A DNA stretch of 10,213 bases from an uncultured Lachnospiraceae bacterium (GTDB taxonomy: Bacteria; Bacillota; Clostridia; Lachnospirales; Lachnospiraceae): contig USGM01000110.1 of the NCBI GenBank assembly GCA_900554205.1, positions 1 through 10,213 on the forward strand, written 5' to 3'. Shown piece after piece: positions 6,416 to 10,213 of this stretch; position 1 is the stretch's first letter; every line of letters begins with the position of its first letter. The notes under the pieces were generated by a model that made no database searches, was not told the origin of the DNA, and saw only the letters and a list, made by a program, of their open reading frames with translations. A program made the translations under genes and the position numbers.

Positions 6416-8173
6416 TTAGTCCCTGACCTTGATGTGTACCTCACGCAGCTGCTGCTCCGTCACCTCGTTCGGCGCTCCGCACATCAGATCCTGCGCGGAA
6501 CCACTCATCGGGAAAGCAATCACCTCTCGGATATTCTCCTCCCCGCGAAGCAGCATCAGCATACGATCCACACCGGGAGCCATACCCGCGTGCGGCGGCG
6601 CTCCGAACTGGAATGCCTGATAGAGCGCTCCGAACTTCGCCTTCAGCGTCTCCTCGTCGTAGCCAGCCAGCGCGAACGCCTTGACCATAATGCCGAGATC
6701 ATGGTTGCGGACAGCTCCGGAAGACAGCTCGATGCCGTTGCAGACGATGTCGTACTGGTAGGCGAGGATCTCCAGCGGGTTCTGGGTCTCCAACGCCTCG
6801 AGCCCGCCCTGCGGCATGGAGAAGGGATTGTGGGTAAAGCCGAGCTGCTTCGTCTCCGGGTCAAGCTCATACATCGGGAAGTCATTGACATAGCAGAAGC
6901 GGAACGCATTCTTTTCTGTCAGACCGAGCTTTTCTCCCAGCTCATTCCGGATCTTTCCGGCATAGTAGCAAGCCTTGTCCTCCTTGTCGGCAATGAAGAA
7001 GATCGTGTCTCCCGCCTCAAGTCCCGCCAGCCCACGCAGCTCCGGCTTCAACTCCTCCGGGATGAACTTATCGATCGGCCCCTTGTAGGAGAGATCCTCC
7101 GCAACCTCCAGATAGCCGAGGCCGCCCATTCCGAGACCGGTGGCGAAGGAGAGCAGCTTCTCATGGAAGCCCTTGCTCATCTCCGCATGCACCTTGATCG
7201 CGCGGACGCATCTTCCCACAAACGGCCGGAAGGTACATTTCTGGAAGAAATCGGTGAGATCCATGATACGGAGCGGGTTGCGGAGATCAGGCTTATCGCA
7301 GCCAAACTCCAGCATTGCCTGTCTGTAGCTGATCACAGGATACGGAGCCTGTGTCACCTCCGCGCCCTCCGGTGCAAATTTTGCGAATGTGGCGGAAAGA
7401 ACCTCCTCGCCAACCCGGAACACATCCTCCTGTGTCGCAAAGCTCATCTCGAAATCGAGCTGGTAAAATTCTCCGGGAGAACGGTCTGCCCTCGCGTCCT
7501 CGTCGCGGAAGCAGGGGGCGATCTGGAAATACTTATCGATGCCGGATGCCATCAGCAGCTGTTTATACTGCTGGGGTGCCTGCGGCAATGCATAAAACTT
7601 ACCCTTATATTTTCTGGAAGGTACAATATAATCTCTCGCGCCCTCCGGTGAGGAAGCGCAGAGGATCGGGGTCTGAATCTCGACAAAGCCAAGCTCTGTC
7701 ATCTTCTGTCTCAGAAATGCGATGACCTGTGAGCGGAAGAGAATATTGTCCCGCACCTTCGCGTTCCGCAGATCGAGATAGCGGTACTTGAGCCTTATAT
7801 CCTCCCTTGTCTCCTTCGAGGTCATGATCTCAAAGGGAAGCTGCTGGTATACCTTTCCGAGAACCGTGATCTCCTGTGCCTCAAGCTCAATCGTTCCCGT
7901 GGGGATCTTAGGGTTGTAGGTCTCTTCATCCCGCTTTTCCACCGGCCCCTGTATTGTCACGCAGGTCTCCTTTGTAAGCCCCGCGAGCAGACCGTCCTTG
8001 CGGATAACGACCTGCAGGACGCCGTACATATCTCTGAGGTCCAGAAAGGACACTCCTCCGTGATCGCGGATATTTTCAATCCATCCCGCAACGCGCAGCG
8101 TCTGACCGATATGCTGTTCACCGATCTCTTTTACCGTAATGTCTCTGAAACAGTTTTTCATTTTCCTTTCCAT
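6416..8173 (-). CDS. aspS: Aspartyl-tRNA synthetase, probably non-discriminating (Asp/Asn)
   Basis: This class IIb synthetase charges tRNA(Asp) with aspartate and, if non-discriminating, also tRNA(Asn). The 585-residue product has bacterial AspRS length. It has an N-terminal OB-fold anticodon-binding domain (about 20-105), motif 1 around 153-171, and the SPEGARDY flipping-loop region (175-182). Motif 2 includes FRDEDARADR (222-231), a GAD-type insert spans about 290-410, and motif 3 ends in GVDR (534-537). In the OB fold the sequence reads RDHGG, with His38. Known non-discriminating bacterial AspRS carry His here, while E. coli's discriminating enzyme has Leu. The start at 8171-8173 has GAGGG (8181-8185) 7 nt upstream and gives MERKMKNC; an ATG 12 nt downstream (8159-8161) has only a poorly spaced site. 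The frame stays open upstream to a GTG at 8380, but that part is T-box leader, not protein. Clustering with gatCAB supports the Asn role. Confidence 0.96.
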   Translation of the reverse strand: MERKMKNCFRDITVKEIGEQHIGQTLRVAGWIENIRDHGGVSFLDLRDMYGVLQVVIRKDGLLAGLTKETCVTIQGPVEKRDEETYNPKIPTGTIELEAQEITVLGKVYQQLPFEIMTSKETREDIRLKYRYLDLRNAKVRDNILFRSQVIAFLRQKMTELGFVEIQTPILCASSPEGARDYIVPSRKYKGKFYALPQAPQQYKQLLMASGIDKYFQIAPCFRDEDARADRSPGEFYQLDFEMSFATQEDVFRVGEEVLSATFAKFAPEGAEVTQAPYPVISYRQAMLEFGCDKPDLRNPLRIMDLTDFFQKCTFRPFVGRCVRAIKVHAEMSKGFHEKLLSFATGLGMGGLGYLEVAEDLSYKGPIDKFIPEELKPELRGLAGLEAGDTIFFIADKEDKACYYAGKIRNELGEKLGLTEKNAFRFCYVNDFPMYELDPETKQLGFTHNPFSMPQGGLEALETQNPLEILAYQYDIVCNGIELSSGAVRNHDLGIMVKAFALAGYDEETLKAKFGALYQAFQFGAPPHAGMAPGVDRMLMLLRGEENIREVIAFPMSGSAQDLMCGAPNEVTEQQLREVHIKVRD

Positions 8174-8180
8174 TTCCTTT

Positions 8181-8185
8181 CCCTC
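8181..8185 (-). promoter_or_regulatory. Ribosome binding site for aspS
   Basis: GAGGG on the minus strand, 7 nt before the ATG at 8171-8173. It lies downstream of the T-box terminator, so translation is possible only from antiterminated transcripts. Confidence 0.65.
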
Positions 8186-8230
8186 ACCCTTAAGGTGGAA
8201 TGCGCATCCCCGGTCGGCTGTTTCAGCAAT

Positions 8231-8271
8231 AAAAAACGCCCCGGGGACACAGTTGTCTGCATCCCGGGACG
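8231..8271 (-). terminator. Intrinsic terminator of the aspS T-box leader
   Basis: On the minus strand, CGTCCCGGG (8263-8271) pairs with CCCGGGGCG (8237-8245) in a 9-bp GC-rich stem. The stem extends inward by A-T, wobble and CAG/CTG pairs to an ACAA loop, about 15 bp in all. Six U residues follow (8231-8236). The 5' strand of the stem contains CCCG, which can instead pair with the CGGG of the T-box sequence. The terminator and antiterminator are therefore mutually exclusive. Confidence 0.93.
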
Positions 8272-8405
8272 AATAATGAACGCTGGTCACGTCATATCCG
8301 CGGTACCACCCGCATTGACTGCCGTACCTTCCAACAAAGGTATTTCCCGGCAAATCCACTCTTGTACTTAACGCGCACACACGTCCTGCCCTAATAAGAA
8401 TTTCT

Positions 8406-8409
8406 GTTC
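8406..8409 (-). promoter_or_regulatory. Probable T-box specifier GAAC (Glu GAA / Asn AAC)
   Basis: Immediately 3' of the Stem I strand CCTGTC, the leader reads TGAACAG. This is the region where T-box specifiers usually lie. It offers GAA (Glu) and AAC (Asn) one base apart, and AAC is followed by A, the purine usually found after a specifier. No Asp codon occurs at this spot. The assignment depends on an eye-drawn Stem I and is therefore moderate. Confidence 0.5.
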
Positions 8410-8538
8410 AGACAGGCTGCTCCGGAGCGTTCCCTGTATCGGCTTTCGCTGACAGCGCTTTCAGTCGGTGACGCCGTCTTCCTGTCGTTTCCCCCGATAA
8501 GAGTCTCCTTCATGGCATTTCCTATAAACTTGGTAGTA

Positions 8539-8567
8539 ATATTAGCACACTCTTTAACACTTTGCAA
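8539..8567 (-). promoter_or_regulatory. Predicted sigma-A promoter of the T-box-aspS-gatCAB operon
   Basis: On the minus strand, TTGCAA (-35, 8562-8567) is followed by a 17-bp spacer and TAATAT (-10, 8539-8544). It lies only 19 nt downstream of the dapL stop codon, within an AT-rich gap. The expected start point near 8531-8534 fits the beginning of the T-box leader. Confidence 0.78.
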
Positions 8568-8585
8568 TACTAAATTTTTCTTTTT

Positions 8586-9800
8586 TTAGAGGCTTTTAAT
8601 CCTGTCCACGGCCTCCACCGTATTCTCATAGCTTCCGAATGCCGTCAGGCGGAAATAGGTCTCGCCGCTCGGGCCGAAGCCTGATCCGGGCGTTCCGACA
8701 ACATTCACCTTCTCCAGCAGATAGTCAAAGAACTCCCAGCTTGTCATGCCGTCGGGCGCCTTCAGCCAGATGTAGGGCGCATTGACGCCGCCGGACACGG
8801 TGTAACCCGCCTCCTTCAAGCCGTTGTAGATATAGTGCGCATTGTTCATGTAATAGGCAACTTGCTCCTTCAGCTGGCGCTTGCCCTCCTCGGAATAGAC
8901 CGCCTCACCGGCGCGCTGCACAATATAGGGAGCTCCGTTATACTTCGTTCCGTGTCTTCTCGCCCAGAGAGAGTGGAGCGAAACCTCGCCGCATTTCAAT
9001 TCTTTCGGTATCACGGTGAAGCCGAGGCGCACACCGGTAAAGCCCGCATTCTTCGAGAAGGAACGCAGCTCGATCGCACAGGTTTTCGCACCCTCGCACT
9101 CGTAAATGCTGTGCGGGACATCCGCCTCGGAGATATATGCCTCGTAGGCGGCATCATAGATGATGACAGCGCCCACCCTGTTCGCATAGTCCACCCATTC
9201 CTGCAGCTGTGCCTTTGTGATCGTGGCGCCGGTAGGGTTATTCGGGAAGCACAGATAGATCAGATCGGGCGTCTCCTTCGGCAGCTCCGGCGCGAAGCCG
9301 TTTTCCGCCGTACACGGCATATAGATGACCTCGCTCCAGGTCTCCTTCACCTTGTCATAGGTTCCGGTTCTGCCCGCCATGACGTTGGAATCCACATAAA
9401 CGGGATAGACAGGGTCGCACACGGCAATTTTATTGTCAAGGCTGAATATCTCCTGAATATTGCTGGAATCGCACTTTGCTCCATCGGAGACAAAGATCTC
9501 ATCCGCGGAAATGTCGCAGCCGCGCGCCTTGTAATCATTCTCCGCAATGGCATTTCTCAGGAACTCATAGCCGAGATCCGGCGCATAACCGTGGAAGGTC
9601 TCGGCATGTCCCATCTCGTCCACCGCCTTGTGCAGTGCCTCGATGATCGCCGGGGCAAGCGGCTGTGTGACGTCTCCGATTCCGAGACGTATGATCTTCT
9701 TGTCAGGATGTGCCGCGCTATAGGCGCTGACCTTTTTGCCAATCGTCGAGAAAAGATAGCTTCCCGGCAGTTTCAGATAATTTTCATTTACTCGAAACAT
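8586..9800 (-). CDS. dapL: LL-diaminopimelate aminotransferase
   Basis: DapL is a PLP enzyme that converts tetrahydrodipicolinate directly to LL-diaminopimelate with glutamate as amino donor, bypassing the succinylase and acetylase routes of lysine and peptidoglycan synthesis. The 404-residue product is a full-length fold-type I aminotransferase. The N-terminus VNENYLKLPGSYLF is characteristic of DapL, GIGDVTQPL (40-48) is intact, FPNNPTGA lies at 185-192, and YDAAYE (215-220) contains the PLP-contacting Asp216. SFSKNAGFTG (247-256) carries the Schiff-base Lys250. The ATG at 9798-9800 has AAGGAG (9811-9816) 10 nt upstream, inside dapF, and the two coding regions overlap by 13 nt. No clear terminator follows it before the aspS promoter. 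Confidence 0.96.
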   Translation of the reverse strand: MFRVNENYLKLPGSYLFSTIGKKVSAYSAAHPDKKIIRLGIGDVTQPLAPAIIEALHKAVDEMGHAETFHGYAPDLGYEFLRNAIAENDYKARGCDISADEIFVSDGAKCDSSNIQEIFSLDNKIAVCDPVYPVYVDSNVMAGRTGTYDKVKETWSEVIYMPCTAENGFAPELPKETPDLIYLCFPNNPTGATITKAQLQEWVDYANRVGAVIIYDAAYEAYISEADVPHSIYECEGAKTCAIELRSFSKNAGFTGVRLGFTVIPKELKCGEVSLHSLWARRHGTKYNGAPYIVQRAGEAVYSEEGKRQLKEQVAYYMNNAHYIYNGLKEAGYTVSGGVNAPYIWLKAPDGMTSWEFFDYLLEKVNVVGTPGSGFGPSGETYFRLTAFGSYENTVEAVDRIKSL

Positions 9801-10213
9801 AGTTTAGTCTCTCCTTCAAATACTGTAGTTGCAGGGCCTGTCATATAGACCACATTTTCCTCTCTGTTCCACTCAATCATCAGTTCTCCGCCGAGCAGCT
9901 TCACCGTGATCCGGTCGTCGGTCAGTCCGTTCAGTATGCATGCTACCGCGGTCGCGCAGCAGCCGGTGCCGCAGGCAAGGGTCTCCCCCGTTCCGCGCTC
10001 CCACACCCGCATAAAGACATTCTGCCTGTCAATAATCTCCACAAACTCCGTGTTCACGCGCTCCGGAAAACGGACATGGTTTTCAAACAAGGGTCCGATC
10101 TGCTCCAGCTTCATGTCCGCCACGCCGTCCGCGAGGATGACAGCATGGGGATTTCCCATGGAAACACAGGTCATCCGGTACTCCCGATCCTCGACATAGA
10201 TCGGCTCGTTAAT
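9788..10213 (-). CDS. dapF: Diaminopimelate epimerase, 3' part only
   Basis: DapF interconverts LL- and meso-diaminopimelate, the latter being the lysine precursor and peptidoglycan cross-linker. Only the last 141 residues are in the window, and the frame remains open through the window end, so the start lies beyond 10213. The visible part holds SMGNPHAV, typical of the family's second lobe, then ERGTGETLACGTGCCATA. This contains the second catalytic cysteine in the ACGTG context that defines the family; the first catalytic cysteine would be outside the window. An internal ATG at 10172-10174 is not the start, because homologous sequence continues upstream (INEPIYVEDREYR). It overlaps dapL by 13 nt, so the epimerase and the aminotransferase that makes its substrate are probably translated together. 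Confidence 0.95.
   Translation of the reverse strand: MNEPIYVEDREYRMTCVSMGNPHAVILADGVADMKLEQIGPLFENHVRFPERVNTEFVEIIDRQNVFMRVWERGTGETLACGTGCCATAVACILNGLTDDRITVKLLGGELMIEWNREENVVYMTGPATTVFEGETKLCFE

Larger units (their letters stand above)
8231..8531 (-). promoter_or_regulatory. T-box riboswitch leader controlling aspS-gatCAB
   Basis: The leader runs from a predicted start near 8531-8534 to the U-tract at 8231. It contains the T-box sequence GGGTGGTACCGCGG (8298-8311, minus strand), which matches the conserved consensus and carries the UGG bulge that pairs with the uncharged tRNA acceptor end. Stem I is suggested by GACAGG (8481-8486) pairing with CCTGTC (8411-8416). It also has the conserved-looking GGGAACGCTCCGGAGC segment, including the self-complementary GCTCCGGAGC at 8419-8428. 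Uncharged cognate tRNA would stabilise the antiterminator and let transcription reach aspS. I could not identify the canonical AGUA of the Stem I loop E by eye, so the fold is incomplete. Confidence 0.93.

Noticed and set aside
6392..7651. Plus-strand open frame of 419 codons
   Set aside because: It lies opposite aspS, which has intact class II synthetase motifs. The predicted protein has no recognisable domain and no good ribosome binding site; it is an antisense shadow.
8174..8380. 69-residue N-terminal extension of AspRS from a GTG start
   Set aside because: It translates the T-box sequence and terminator, has no homology to AspRS, and the ATG at 8173 has a good ribosome binding site.
8835..9848. 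Plus-strand open frame of 337 codons
   Set aside because: It is antisense to dapL, which keeps all PLP-enzyme motifs; no family resemblance and no promoter were seen.

Overview
The window looks like a chromosomal housekeeping segment from a Gram-positive, low-to-mid GC Firmicute, most likely a Clostridia/Lachnospiraceae relative. This rests on gene content (GatCAB amidotransferase, a T-box riboswitch, DapL-type lysine synthesis), strong AGGAGG-type ribosome binding sites, and promoters close to TTGACA-17-TATAAT. No mobile element, CRISPR array, rRNA or tRNA gene is visible. All recognised genes are on the minus strand except one membrane-anchored protein of unknown function at 2421-3167.

Layout from high to low coordinates, which is the direction of transcription for most genes. 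dapF (3' part only; its start lies beyond the window) runs into dapL with a 13-nt overlap; together they make LL- and then meso-diaminopimelate. After dapL come a sigma-A type promoter, a roughly 300-nt T-box leader with a well-formed intrinsic terminator, and then aspS-gatC-gatA-gatB. This operon encodes an aspartyl-tRNA synthetase with a residue typical of non-discriminating enzymes and the three-subunit amidotransferase. Together they suggest that Asn-tRNA(Asn), and possibly Gln-tRNA(Gln), are made by transamidation. gatB ends tail-to-tail with the plus-strand gene, with a 23-nt overlap of coding sequence.

A 261-nt divergent intergenic region (2160-2420) holds two back-to-back promoters. 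One drives the plus-strand gene. The other drives a small two-helix membrane protein at 1659-2159, and a perfect 6+1+6 palindrome overlaps its -10 box. guaB (IMP dehydrogenase, first step of GMP synthesis) follows with its own promoter and a short leader. The last 114 bases downstream of guaB carry no recognisable gene but have several inverted repeats.

The most interesting element is the T-box leader. Its probable specifier region reads GAAC, which contains a Glu codon (GAA) and an Asn codon (AAC) offset by one base. This matches the overlapping two-codon specifier described for the transamidation operon of Clostridium acetobutylicum. It would let one riboswitch sense both tRNAs whose charging depends on this operon. 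I see no clear candidate for a wholly new system; the two unknown membrane proteins with divergent promoters are the only uncharacterised genes.
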